Below, one piece after another: positions 42,966 to 51,312 of a stretch of DNA of 64,000 nt. The notes under the pieces are model-generated. The model was not told the DNA's origin. It made no database searches and worked only from the letters and a program-made list of their open reading frames with translations. Source of the stretch: Klebsiella pneumoniae (lineage in GTDB: Bacteria; Pseudomonadota; Gammaproteobacteria; Ga0077536); contig CAMAXW010000010.1 in the NCBI GenBank assembly GCA_945862315.1, positions 1-64,000 of the forward strand, given 5' to 3'. The first letter of the stretch is position 1. Each line of letters opens with the position of its first letter. The position numbers and the translations under genes were made by a program.

Positions 42966-44281
42966 CCGCGCGGCACGAATGGTCGCTGGTCGACGCCGCG
43001 GCGGCTATCGCTGAGGGTCGCTGCTCCGCCGAACAACTGGTCAGCGCGTGCTTGCAGCGCATCACGGCGCGCGATGAAGCCGTTCGCGGTTGGGCCTGCC
43101 TAGACGCCGCACGGGCGTTGCAAGCGGCGCGGGCTTGCGATGCGAGCACCGCCGCGCGCGGGCCCTTGCATGGCATTCCTTTTGGGGTGAAAGACATTAT
43201 CGATGTCGCAGGCCTGCCGACCACCCACGGTAGTGCCGCCTTCGCTCAGCACTACCCCGCCAGCTCGGCGCAGTGCGTCGAGCGGCTGCAACGCGCGGGC
43301 GCCATCGTGCTCGGCAAAACCGTCACCACCGAGTTTGCGACCTATCACCCCGGCCAAACCCGCAACCCGCGCGATCCACGGCACACGCCCGGAGGCTCTT
43401 CCAGCGGATCTGCCGCCACGGTGGCAGACGGGCAAGTGCCGATGGCACTGGGCACCCAAACTGCCGGTTCGATCATTCGCCCCGCGAGTTTTTGTGGCGT
43501 GCTCGGTTTCAAGCCCAGTTTCGGCCGTTATCCGCTGGGCGGCGTGCTGCCCACCGCGACCAGTCTGGATACGTTGGGGGTTTTTGCCCGCACGCTCGCC
43601 GATGTGGTGCTGGTCGATAGCGTGCTGGCGGCCACGCCCGCCAACCTTCCCCGCCCCGGCCACCTCACCGTGGGACTTTGCCGCAGCCCCGCCTGGCCGC
43701 AGGCGAGCGCGGCAATGCAAGCGGCTTGGCAGGCTTTCGGGGCCACGCTGGCAGCGCACGGCGTGGCGGTGATCGAGCGCGAACTGCCCGCCGACTTTGC
43801 TGACTTGCTCGACGCCCAGCAGCTATTGCATCGCCACGAAGCCTGGCAGGCGCTAGGTGAAATTCGCCGCGTGCACGCGGGGGTCGTCAGCCAGACTTTT
43901 GCCGATTTCATCGACACCGGCGCGCGCGTCACCCCGGCCGCTTACCGTGCGGCACTGGCGCTGCAAGTGCGGTGTCGCGCGCAACTGTCCACGGTGCTTG
44001 ATGGGGTAACGGTGTTGTTAACACCCGGCGCACCCGACGCGGCCCCGGCTGGCCTAGAGGCTACCGGCAACCCGATCTTCAACCGTCTATGGACCGCGCT
44101 CGGCACCCCCTGCCTAGGCTTCCCGGCCACTTGGACGCCGCAGGGTTTACCGCTGGGTCTGCAACTCATCGGACCTTTGGGCGGGGACCGTGAATTACTC
44201 GCCGCCGCCCAAAGCGTACTGGCGCTTGCCCCACCCACCCCTTTGCCTGCCGAGGATAGATCCGATGGAACCCACGCTTAG
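42962..44281 (+). CDS. Amidase signature (AS) family amidase
   Basis: 439 residues from GTG 42962. The Ser-cisSer-Lys triad is visible: K77 (GVKDIID), the cis-Ser region GGSSSGSAA (146-150) and nucleophile S170 (TAGSIIRPAS). AS enzymes hydrolyse amide bonds of diverse substrates; GatA is excluded because the usual gatB/gatC partners are absent. It is translationally coupled on both sides: GTGA with the dioxygenase and a 17-base overlap with the next gene. Its presence in an aromatic operon suggests that an aryl or acyl amide enters or leaves the pathway. Confidence 0.9.
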   Translation: MTARHEWSLVDAAAAIAEGRCSAEQLVSACLQRITARDEAVRGWACLDAARALQAARACDASTAARGPLHGIPFGVKDIIDVAGLPTTHGSAAFAQHYPASSAQCVERLQRAGAIVLGKTVTTEFATYHPGQTRNPRDPRHTPGGSSSGSAATVADGQVPMALGTQTAGSIIRPASFCGVLGFKPSFGRYPLGGVLPTATSLDTLGVFARTLADVVLVDSVLAATPANLPRPGHLTVGLCRSPAWPQASAAMQAAWQAFGATLAAHGVAVIERELPADFADLLDAQQLLHRHEAWQALGEIRRVHAGVVSQTFADFIDTGARVTPAAYRAALALQVRCRAQLSTVLDGVTVLLTPGAPDAAPAGLEATGNPIFNRLWTALGTPCLGFPATWTPQGLPLGLQLIGPLGGDRELLAAAQSVLALAPPTPLPAEDRSDGTHA

Positions 44282-45590
44282 CGCCCCTTTCAGTGCCGCC
44301 CAACAACAAGCCTATGCGGCCGCGTGCGCCTGCCTTGATGTCGATCGCCTCAAAAAATTATTGTTCGCCATCACCGACATCCACAGCCCTACCGGTGCCA
44401 CGCGGCCGGTGTGCGAGTACTTGGCGGGGCATATGCGGGAGATCGGGCTAAAACCCACCTACGACCCGATGACCGACATCTCGGGCAACCTCTTGGGTGA
44501 GAAGCGCGGCTCGGGCGGTGGCGCCACCCTGCTGCTCTACGCGCCTATCGACACCCATCTGGAAGGCGATGCCAGCGATTTCCCGTGGGCCGGTCCCCAA
44601 CAGTTTGTCGACATGCGGCCGTCTGCCACCCAAGTCGGCGATTGGATTTACGGCTTGGGTTCGTCCAATCCGAAGGCCATGGTGGCTTCGCTGCTAGAAG
44701 TCGCGCGCGCGTTGATCGAGTCCGGCGTGCCGCTGCTAGGCGACCTCAACGTCGGGTTTGCCGATGGCGGCATGCCGGTCACGATTGCCGCCCGGGGTAA
44801 TGCCGGGATGTCGCACGGCGTACAGCATTTATTAAATCGTGGGATGGCACCGGATTTCGCCATCATCATGAAACCCTGGAACTGGGTTTATCACGAGGAG
44901 CCCGGCATGGGCTGGTTCAAAATTATGGTCAAGGGCACGCTAGGCTATGCCGGCGTGCCGCGTGGCTTGCCCGCGTTCCGGAGTGCCATCGTGCCCGCCG
45001 CCACGGTGATTCTAGAATTGGAGCAGTGGCTGATCGAGTACGCCGAACGTAACACCTCGGGGGTTATCTGCCCGCACGGCTGGATTGCCGGCGTGCGCTC
45101 GGGCTGGCCAGAACGCCCCGCGTTTCCTTCGGCGTTGACCGAGATTTTTTTCGATGTGCGGATCAACCCGCGCACCACCCCAGCGAACGTCAAAGCCCAG
45201 TTCGCGGGGTTTATGGCCGAACTCGCCGCGCGTCATCCTGACTTCGATCTGGATTGGGAAATGTATGGCTCGGTACCCGGTGGCACGACCGATCCCAGCA
45301 ATTGGATTATTCAGTCGGCACGGCGAGGTTGGGAACACATCGAGGAACGCGCCTATCCCGATCCCGATTTACTGGGGGGGCAAACCGACGGTGCCGCGTT
45401 ACGGCGGCTGGGGATACCCACCGCGCGCATCGGCTGGCCGTGGCCGGCCGAGGGGTCACCCCAACCTATCGGCGAAGGCTTAGGGGGCATGGGTGCGACT
45501 TATGTACCCGACTTGATGCCCTGCCTACATAAAATACTGTATGCCGCCATCGACACCCTAATGCGCCCACGCGGGGAACTAGGGCTGTAA
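44265..45590 (+). CDS. M20-family peptidase-like protein with altered metal site
   Basis: 441 residues from ATG 44265. The fold signature of M20/ArgE/DapE amidohydrolases is recognisable (early ITDIHSPTGATRPVCEYLAGHMREIGL, a central dimerisation-type segment, late GGQTDGAALRRLGIPT). The usual zinc ligands are changed: the GH-x-D motif reads APID, the GRG-xx-D-x-K motif reads GLGSSNPKA, and the EE dyad region reads ADGGMP. Either metals are bound differently or activity is not that of a standard dizinc hydrolase. It overlaps the amidase gene, so joint action on an amide-containing substrate is plausible. Confidence 0.78.
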   Translation: MEPTLSAPFSAAQQQAYAAACACLDVDRLKKLLFAITDIHSPTGATRPVCEYLAGHMREIGLKPTYDPMTDISGNLLGEKRGSGGGATLLLYAPIDTHLEGDASDFPWAGPQQFVDMRPSATQVGDWIYGLGSSNPKAMVASLLEVARALIESGVPLLGDLNVGFADGGMPVTIAARGNAGMSHGVQHLLNRGMAPDFAIIMKPWNWVYHEEPGMGWFKIMVKGTLGYAGVPRGLPAFRSAIVPAATVILELEQWLIEYAERNTSGVICPHGWIAGVRSGWPERPAFPSALTEIFFDVRINPRTTPANVKAQFAGFMAELAARHPDFDLDWEMYGSVPGGTTDPSNWIIQSARRGWEHIEERAYPDPDLLGGQTDGAALRRLGIPTARIGWPWPAEGSPQPIGEGLGGMGATYVPDLMPCLHKILYAAIDTLMRPRGELGL

Positions 45591-45610
45591 ACCGGCGGCG
45601 CGGCGCGGCG

Positions 45611-45643
45611 GCGGGCCCAGCCCGGCCGGCCCCACTGGCCCGC
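45611..45643. terminator. GC-rich inverted repeat ending the aromatic operon
   Basis: GCGGGCC (45611-45617) and GGCCCGC (45637-45643) pair perfectly around a GC-rich loop. It lies 21 bases after the M20-like stop and 21 bases past the end of the convergent anti-sigma-type gene, so it could end transcription from both sides. No T run. Confidence 0.5.
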
Positions 45644-45663
45644 GCTTGAGTCACAGTAGCGCT

Positions 45664-46089
45664 TTAGTCTGCCGCCGTGGGCTGGCTCATCTGCTTGCTC
45701 ATGGCCAAGCAGTTTTGATTGCCGTGACGGTGATAAACCACGTTGTCCATCATCTCGCGCACCAAATAAATACCCAAACCACCCACCTCGCGGTCTTCCA
45801 AGGGAATGTCGAGATCTGGCGCATCATTTAACAGCGGGTTGAACTCAGCGCCGTCGTCGCTGATGGTCAAGGTCACTTCCCCCGCCACGTAATTGAGCGA
45901 TACCTCAACGGTGATGCCCGCCGCACTTTGGGGTACCGAGTACGACGCGACGTTCAGAAAAATTTCTTCGAGTGCCAGTTCAAACGTGCTGACCAGGGCT
46001 GGGGGCAGGTTGTTGATGTCCCAAAATTCTTGGAGAAAATGGGTCAGCGGCTCAATTTGTTCGGCTTCGGCAGCCACGATTTTATGCAT
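45664..46089 (-). CDS. RsbW-like anti-sigma factor / HATPase serine kinase
   Basis: 141 residues. GHKL ATPase fold of the HATPase_c_2 type: N-box FELALEEIFLNVASYS, then TISDDGAEFNP (G1) and DREVGGLGIYLVREMMD (G2). Such small proteins bind and control a sigma factor or an anti-anti-sigma protein by phosphorylation. No STAS-domain or sigma-factor partner gene is adjacent. It is monocistronic and divergent from the MoxR gene. Confidence 0.88.
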   Translation of the reverse strand: MHKIVAAEAEQIEPLTHFLQEFWDINNLPPALVSTFELALEEIFLNVASYSVPQSAAGITVEVSLNYVAGEVTLTISDDGAEFNPLLNDAPDLDIPLEDREVGGLGIYLVREMMDNVVYHRHGNQNCLAMSKQMSQPTAAD

Positions 46090-46391
46090 CGATATCGCTC
46101 AAGACTAGAATTAATCTGACGACCACGGCGAGCGTCCTAAGCACTCGGCATTGCCCACCACCCAGGGTAGTGATAGTTCGGGTGAGCTGGCCACAGACAC
46201 ACTCACACGGCGCGCTAAGCGTGCGGCGCCTGCCGCACAACGTTGCTTGCCGAGGGAACACTAACCTGCCAACCGTCGATAGGGCTAGTGGCGGCCTTTC
46301 AAAGGCGGGGGAGGCGTCGACTCGCCGCGGCGCCCCTGCCCCCGTAAACTAGCCGCCGCTCGCCTCGTTGATTTCACCAAAAAGGAACGCC
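46090..46391. other. Divergent intergenic region before the moxR-coxE pair
   Basis: About 300 bases between the anti-sigma-type gene and the MoxR gene. The AT-richer patch around 46098-46118 (CTAGAATTAATC) is the likely promoter of the leftward gene. AAAGGAA at 46381-46387 is the ribosome site of the MoxR gene. No repeats or coding signals otherwise. Confidence 0.5.
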
Positions 46392-47294
46392 ATGGATCTT
46401 AACCCGTCCCCCTTTAGCAGCATCCCCGCGGTGCAGGCCCTCTTTGCGAGCGACCATTACATTGCCGATCGACCCCTCGCGCTCACCTTGAAATTGGCGG
46501 CCGACCTCCAGAAGCCCGTGCTGCTAGAGGGCGAGGCGGGGGTGGGCAAAACAGAAGTCGCCAAAGTGCTGGCCCGCGCGCTCGACACCCCGCTCATTCG
46601 ACTGCAGTGCTACGAAGGCCTCGATGCGAGCACCGCACTCTATGAATGGAATTACGCCCGGCAAATCCTGCATATCCGGATGGCGGAACAAGATCCCGCC
46701 GCCCGTGCCAACCTAGAACACACTATCTTTGATGACCGCTTTTTGCTCAACCGCCCCGTGTTAGCGGCGATTCGGCACCCCGGCCCGCGCCCGGCCGTGC
46801 TCTTGATTGACGAAATTGACCGCGCGGATGAAGAATTCGAGGCTTTTCTGTTGGAGGTCCTGTCCGATTATCAAGTGAGCGTACCCGAGATTGGGACGTT
46901 TAAAGCCACCCTGCCGCCCTACGTCATTCTCACCTCCAATCGTACCCGCGAGCTCAATGACGCCTTGAAGCGCCGCTGTTTATACCTCTGGGTAGACTAC
47001 CCAAGCGCAGAAAAGGAACGCGAGATCATCCGCCAGCGGGTCCCAGCGTTAGACCCTTCGCTGCGGGAATCCATCACCCGCACCATGCAGGCGTTGCGCG
47101 AAATCGATTTCTACAAGCGGCCGGGCATCGCGGAGTCGCTGGATTGGAGTCGTGCGTTGTTGGGCTTGGGGGTGCAGACATTGAGCGCTGAGGTGCTGCT
47201 GGAAACCGCCGGTGTGGTGTTGAAATATCACGATGACATCGAGCGACTGCGCGCACTAGACCTTGCGGCGCTAATTGCCGGGCCGGGAGCTTAG
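46392..47294 (+). CDS. MoxR-family AAA+ ATPase
   Basis: 300 residues. Walker A GEAGVGKTE (about residue 53), Walker B LLIDEIDRAD, sensor 1 ILTSNRTRELNDALKRRC. MoxR ATPases act as chaperones that load cofactors or metals or remodel partner proteins, typically together with a VWA-domain protein; this one resembles CoxD of CO dehydrogenase clusters. ATG 46392 has AAAGGAA upstream. The VWA gene follows within a few bases. No coxMSL or methanol dehydrogenase genes are adjacent. Confidence 0.92.
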   Translation: MDLNPSPFSSIPAVQALFASDHYIADRPLALTLKLAADLQKPVLLEGEAGVGKTEVAKVLARALDTPLIRLQCYEGLDASTALYEWNYARQILHIRMAEQDPAARANLEHTIFDDRFLLNRPVLAAIRHPGPRPAVLLIDEIDRADEEFEAFLLEVLSDYQVSVPEIGTFKATLPPYVILTSNRTRELNDALKRRCLYLWVDYPSAEKEREIIRQRVPALDPSLRESITRTMQALREIDFYKRPGIAESLDWSRALLGLGVQTLSAEVLLETAGVVLKYHDDIERLRALDLAALIAGPGA

Positions 47295-47298
47295 GCCT

Positions 47299-48414
47299 TT
47301 GCACGAGGTCCCCGCCTCGCCCGGAGAGCAACTCACCGCGCGCACCCTCGAGTTCTGCCGCGAGTTGCGCACCGGCGGCATGGCCATCACACCGGCCCGG
47401 GTGATCGATGCGCTGCGCGCGCTGCCCCATGTCGATTGCACGCTACCCGAAGACTACCGCCTCGCGCTGCGGCTCAATCTCGCTGGCAGCCACGCCGACG
47501 AAATAATCTTCAACCGGGTGTTCAATCGGTATTTTCTCGGCAAGGACGACGGGCACAGCCCGTCCAGCGGGATCCGGGGCGAGTCCGCGCGGGGCCAGCT
47601 CGGCCACCAGCCCAAAGCCTTGGATCAATCGGTGGAAACCGCGCCGGAACACTACAGCACCCAAGAGAGCGCGCAGGCGGTAGATCTCATCAACCGTTGG
47701 GATGCGGCCGCCCCGTCGCTGGCCCAAATCATCCGTGAGTTAGCCCGCCGGCTGGCCACTCGCCCCAGCCGACGCTATCAAACCGGGCGTCACGGCGACC
47801 GGATTGATCTCCGGCGCTCGCTGCGGCGCGGCGCGCGCTATGGTTTGGAGTTGGTGTCGCTGGCCTACGCCAAACCCAAACGGCGGCGCACGCGGCTGGT
47901 CATGTTGTGCGATGTGTCCGGATCTATGGACACTTTTAACCCGTTTTTGCTGCAGCTCCTCTTTGGACTGGCACAAGCGCTGCGTAATTCCCGCACGCTG
48001 GTGTTTAGCACCCAAGTCACGGACATTACCGCCGCCCTACGCCGGCGTTCCATCGCCGAAACGCTACGCGAAATTGCCGTGACGGTGCGCCACTGGTCCG
48101 GTGGTACCGACATCGGCACGGCGTTAGGCCACCTCAATCGCCAGGTGGTTCGCGCCGGTGGCGCCAGCTCAACGGTTGCCGTGATCATCAGCGACGGTTA
48201 CGACAATGGCGCCATAGAGCGCATCAGCCAGGAGATGGCCGCACTGGGTCGAAACGTGGCCAAAGTGGTTTGGATTAATCCCATGTATGGCGCCAGCACC
48301 TTTCAAGTGAGAGCCGCGGGCCTGCGCGCCGCCCTGCCCCACGTCGATCACTTTTTGCCGGCTTTCGATGCCAAGGCCCTCAAAGTACTCGTGCGTGAAT
48401 TGGCTCGGGTTTAA
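47299..48414 (+). CDS. VWA domain protein, CoxE-like
   Basis: About 371 residues. The C-terminal half is a von Willebrand factor A domain with an intact MIDAS motif (LCDVSGSMDTF), GGTDIG and VIISDGYDNG; the N-terminal half (TARTLEFCRELRTGGM ... ALRALPHV) matches the CoxE family. I chose TTG 47299 with GGAG eight bases upstream; TTG 47275, overlapping the MoxR gene, is an alternative. The pair probably forms a MoxR-VWA chaperone. The client is not evident; the PQQ dehydrogenase at 61 kb is one distant possibility. Confidence 0.9.
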   Translation: MHEVPASPGEQLTARTLEFCRELRTGGMAITPARVIDALRALPHVDCTLPEDYRLALRLNLAGSHADEIIFNRVFNRYFLGKDDGHSPSSGIRGESARGQLGHQPKALDQSVETAPEHYSTQESAQAVDLINRWDAAAPSLAQIIRELARRLATRPSRRYQTGRHGDRIDLRRSLRRGARYGLELVSLAYAKPKRRRTRLVMLCDVSGSMDTFNPFLLQLLFGLAQALRNSRTLVFSTQVTDITAALRRRSIAETLREIAVTVRHWSGGTDIGTALGHLNRQVVRAGGASSTVAVIISDGYDNGAIERISQEMAALGRNVAKVVWINPMYGASTFQVRAAGLRAALPHVDHFLPAFDAKALKVLVRELARV

Positions 48415-48919
48415 CACCCGGGCTCATGCTGAGGGGCTGCGCTAAGCCCCGCGCTGTCGGCATCGCAGGGCAGTTGTTAGCAGTAACGTTTAGCGTTTTC
48501 CGGGCAGCCCACCGGGGCTCGCCCCCACACAGCGAGTCGAGATGGTGCGTGCACCGACCGGTAGCCGCTTCAAAATGGCGCAGATAGCGGGCCTTCGTTC
48601 GCGGCTCGGCGAGCCAACTTAACGCCGAATCAACAACTTTGCTGCGTGGCATCAATCCTGCTTACACCTCCACGGGGGTTGGGGTGAAGTCATTCTGTGG
48701 TACTACTCGGGGATTGCTTCAGCCCGGACTGCGGCAGTAGTATTGTGCACAGCACAATTAAGTTACTTAAGTTTCTTAACTTGTTAACCTAGCGTTCTGG
48801 AATCCATGTTTTTTTTTCAGAAATATTTAACGCTCGAGGGTGAAAACCAGCCACTGGCTAACTCGGTGCAGACGACAATTTTTAAACCACTCAAATTTAC
48901 CGGTTACTTGGAGATCCTC
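48415..48919. other. Long promoter region of the porin gene
   Basis: About 500 bases. The left part is GC-rich with no coding signal. From about 48700 the composition becomes strongly AT-rich compared with the rest of the window, with repeated CTTAA/GTTAA elements (48759-48790) and a 17-bp palindrome listed separately. This looks like a regulated promoter with a leader of roughly 100 bases. Confidence 0.6.
48742..48758. promoter_or_regulatory. 17-bp palindromic operator candidate upstream of the porin
   Basis: ATTGTGC-ACA-GCACAAT is a perfect inverted repeat with 7-bp arms and a 3-base spacer, in an AT-rich stretch about 160 bases before the porin start. Size and symmetry suit a dimeric transcription factor site. 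The regulator is unknown. Confidence 0.5.
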
Positions 48920-49759
48920 ATGATGAAACGTTCACTAATCGCATCCGCCATCCTGATGGGCAGCGCCTGTGCGTATCCCACTTTTGCTCAGGAGGCTGCC
49001 GCGCCGGCCGCGCCCGTCGCTGCCGCCGTCCCCGTGGCGGACTCGGACATGTTCGCCCTCAAAAATTTTTCCAGCTCCATCTACCTGACCACTAACTACA
49101 TGTTTCGGGGCATTTCCAACTCCGACGGCCCGGCCATCCAAGGCAGCCTGGATTACGCCTACGAGGGTTTTTTTATCGGCGTCTGGGCGTCCAACACGGA
49201 GTTCTCCGATTCCAATCTCGAAATCGATTACTACGGTGGTTATCGCTTTAACTACATGACGGTCGATATCACTTTTCAGGGCCTGTACTACAGCTTCCCC
49301 GGTGAGAACATCACCACGACCGACGGCTTTGACCCCATTGGCGTGCAAGCCAACTATGGCGAGTTCAACTTGGGCCTCGCGCGTACCTTCGACGTAGAAT
49401 TTGCCCCCTCGGTGGCCTTCAATTACTACTACACGCCGAATAACTTTGGTGAGGATGGCGCGGCCAATACCGTACAACTCAACCTCGGCGCAACCCTGCC
49501 GCAAAACTTTGGCCTGTACAGCAGCGTGGGCTACTCCGTCACCAATGGTGACAAGTCCTCAGGCGCCCTGGGCGGTTACAGCTATGTGTATTACAGCGGT
49601 GGCCTAACCTATCTCATCAAAGGCTTTAAATTGGATGCTGGCTACGTCGGCACCAATCAGAGCTCGTCTTTGCTAGATTTCTATCCGTCAACCGCGCGCC
49701 CCAATTTCGGTAAGTTGGTGGATGGATCGTTTGTGTTCACGGTCTCCCGCACTTTCTAG
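48920..49759 (+). CDS. TorF-family putative porin (outer-membrane beta-barrel)
   Basis: 279 residues from ATG 48920 with GGAG six bases upstream. A signal peptide (MMKRSLIASAILMGSACAYPTFA) is followed by an Ala/Pro-rich linker and a barrel of alternating aromatic beta-strands ending in Phe (VSRTF), the usual outer-membrane assembly signal. The opening strand SSIYLTTNYMFRGIS-N matches the TorF/Gcw_chp family of putative porins. The frame upstream to 48806 is leader sequence. A strong hairpin follows the stop, so it is monocistronic. Confidence 0.9.
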   Translation: MMKRSLIASAILMGSACAYPTFAQEAAAPAAPVAAAVPVADSDMFALKNFSSSIYLTTNYMFRGISNSDGPAIQGSLDYAYEGFFIGVWASNTEFSDSNLEIDYYGGYRFNYMTVDITFQGLYYSFPGENITTTDGFDPIGVQANYGEFNLGLARTFDVEFAPSVAFNYYYTPNNFGEDGAANTVQLNLGATLPQNFGLYSSVGYSVTNGDKSSGALGGYSYVYYSGGLTYLIKGFKLDAGYVGTNQSSSLLDFYPSTARPNFGKLVDGSFVFTVSRTF

Positions 49760-49769
49760 TCTCGCGCCC

Positions 49770-49805
49770 CTGCTGCCCCGCGCACTCCGTGCGTTGGGGC
49801 AGCAG
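49770..49805 (+). terminator. Strong hairpin after the porin gene
   Basis: CTGCTGCCCC (49770-49779) pairs perfectly with GGGGCAGCAG (49796-49805), with extra pairing GCAC/GTGC inside the loop. It begins 11 bases after the stop and is followed by a modest pyrimidine stretch (TCTCTCCGTTT). A good candidate intrinsic terminator. Confidence 0.7.
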
Positions 49806-49939
49806 AATCTCTCCGTTTAAAACGCTCCCGCACCCGGTTGCCAGCTATCACCCGCTGGTCTAAGGTGCCTGCAGGTTTGCGCTGCCGCACACGCTGGCGC
49901 CCTACAAAGCTGATGTCACAACCCTTGGGATAAGTCGCC

Positions 49940-50314
49940 ATGAAGCTATTCAATGCGCAGAATTTTCAGACCGCGCTCAATCAGGACGGCGAATTTAAAA
50001 TTGCCGGCCGTTTTCTCGATGGCGCGCTCCGCCTCCAATTCGACGAACAAGCCCTGCTCCTCAAATTTAGAGACGGGCGTCTAACCGAAATGGTTACCCC
50101 GGCACTGTTTGACAGCGCCGACATCAACATCACCGGCCCGCTGAGCAGCTGGCAAGAATTTTTGAAACCCATCCCAAAACCGTTCTTCCACGATATGTTT
50201 GCCGCCATCGTCCGCAAGCAATTTCAGTGGAGCGGCGACTCGGAAACTTTCTTCGCCTACTACGGCGCTTTCCGCCGCATGTTCCAAATCATGCGCGACC
50301 ACGCCATTCACTGA
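49940..50314 (+). CDS. SCP2-like small protein
   Basis: 124 residues, no signal peptide. The pattern GEFKIAGRFLDGALRLQFDEQALLLKFRDGRL, followed by DSADINITGPLSSWQEFL and a helical tail, resembles the sterol-carrier-protein-2 domain found in bacterial lipid-metabolism operons. Ten bases later begins an alpha/beta hydrolase gene, so the two are probably co-expressed and may act on the same hydrophobic ester or acyl compound. Family assignment is moderate. Confidence 0.6.
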   Translation: MKLFNAQNFQTALNQDGEFKIAGRFLDGALRLQFDEQALLLKFRDGRLTEMVTPALFDSADINITGPLSSWQEFLKPIPKPFFHDMFAAIVRKQFQWSGDSETFFAYYGAFRRMFQIMRDHAIH

Positions 50315-50324
50315 GGAGCACGCC

Positions 50325-51167
50325 ATGGCCAAACACGACGAGACGGTGGGTCGCTATGTGTACCTAACGGTCAACGACATCGAATACCGCGTTTATTACG
50401 AATCCTGCGGCACCGGCATTCCACTCATTTGCCAACATACCGCCGGCGCGCACGGCTTCCAGTGGCGCCACCTGATGGAAGATCCCGACATCACCAGCCG
50501 GTTCCGTGTGATCGCCTGGGATTTACCCTTCCACGGCAAGTCCCTGCCGCCCACCGGCGACCGACACTGGGAAAAACCCTACAACCTCACCCGGGATTTT
50601 TTCCTGAAATTCATTTTGGGTTTTTCGGCCGCGCTAGAATTAGATCAGCCCGTTTTCATGGGTTGTTCCATGGGCGGGCAAGTGGCGGTGGACTTGGCGG
50701 CGCATCATCCGGAGAGTTTCCGCGCCGTCATCGGCGTTGAAGCCTCGCTGTCCAGCCCAGGCTATTTTCTGGACCAGTTCTATCACCCCAGAATCAGCAA
50801 CGAAGCGAAACCCGCCACCATGTTTGGCTTATGCGCGCCCTCCAGCCCCGAGCCCAACGTGCGAGAAACCATTTTTGGCTACAGCCAAGGCGCACCCATG
50901 GTGTTTAAAGGCGACCTGTATTACTACTCGGTGGAATACAACGCGCAAGCCTACGTGGACACCATCGACACGGAAAAATGTCCGCTCTACTTGTTAACCG
51001 GCGAGTACGACTTTGCCACTGGGCCCGATGAAACTCGCGAGTTGGCGGCCCGCGTGAAAGGTGCGAAGTTCACGGTGATGAAAGACAACGGCCATTTCCC
51101 CATGAGCGAGAATCCGCGAAAATTTCGCGAGTACTTGCTGCCCATCCTGCAAGAAATTGCCGGCTGA
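50325..51167 (+). CDS. Alpha/beta hydrolase
   Basis: 280 residues from ATG 50325 (GAGGAG just upstream). HTAGAHGFQW oxyanion loop, WDLPFHGKS, nucleophile elbow MGCSMGGQVA, acid in LTGEYDFATGP and His in DNGHFPMSENP. Typical esterase or C-C hydrolase core with a cap between the elbow and the acid. It is not closely similar to the hydrolase at 38770. Operon partner of the SCP2-like gene. Substrate unknown. Confidence 0.88.
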   Translation: MAKHDETVGRYVYLTVNDIEYRVYYESCGTGIPLICQHTAGAHGFQWRHLMEDPDITSRFRVIAWDLPFHGKSLPPTGDRHWEKPYNLTRDFFLKFILGFSAALELDQPVFMGCSMGGQVAVDLAAHHPESFRAVIGVEASLSSPGYFLDQFYHPRISNEAKPATMFGLCAPSSPEPNVRETIFGYSQGAPMVFKGDLYYYSVEYNAQAYVDTIDTEKCPLYLLTGEYDFATGPDETRELAARVKGAKFTVMKDNGHFPMSENPRKFREYLLPILQEIAG

Positions 51168-51312
51168 AACGCGGCGCGTCCCCAACAGGATGCGCTGGGC
51201 AAACTCACCGGGACTCTCTAGGTTTCGCGTGCCGATCAGCGCGCGCGGCCACTGAACGGTGGCGAACTAGGGGCGCTGCGGCAATGATGATTCCGCAACG
51301 CCCCGCGCCGGG

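Noticed and set aside
46392-48414. Reading the MoxR/VWA pair as part of an aerobic CO dehydrogenase cluster
   Set aside because: No coxL, coxM or coxS homologues are found anywhere in the window.
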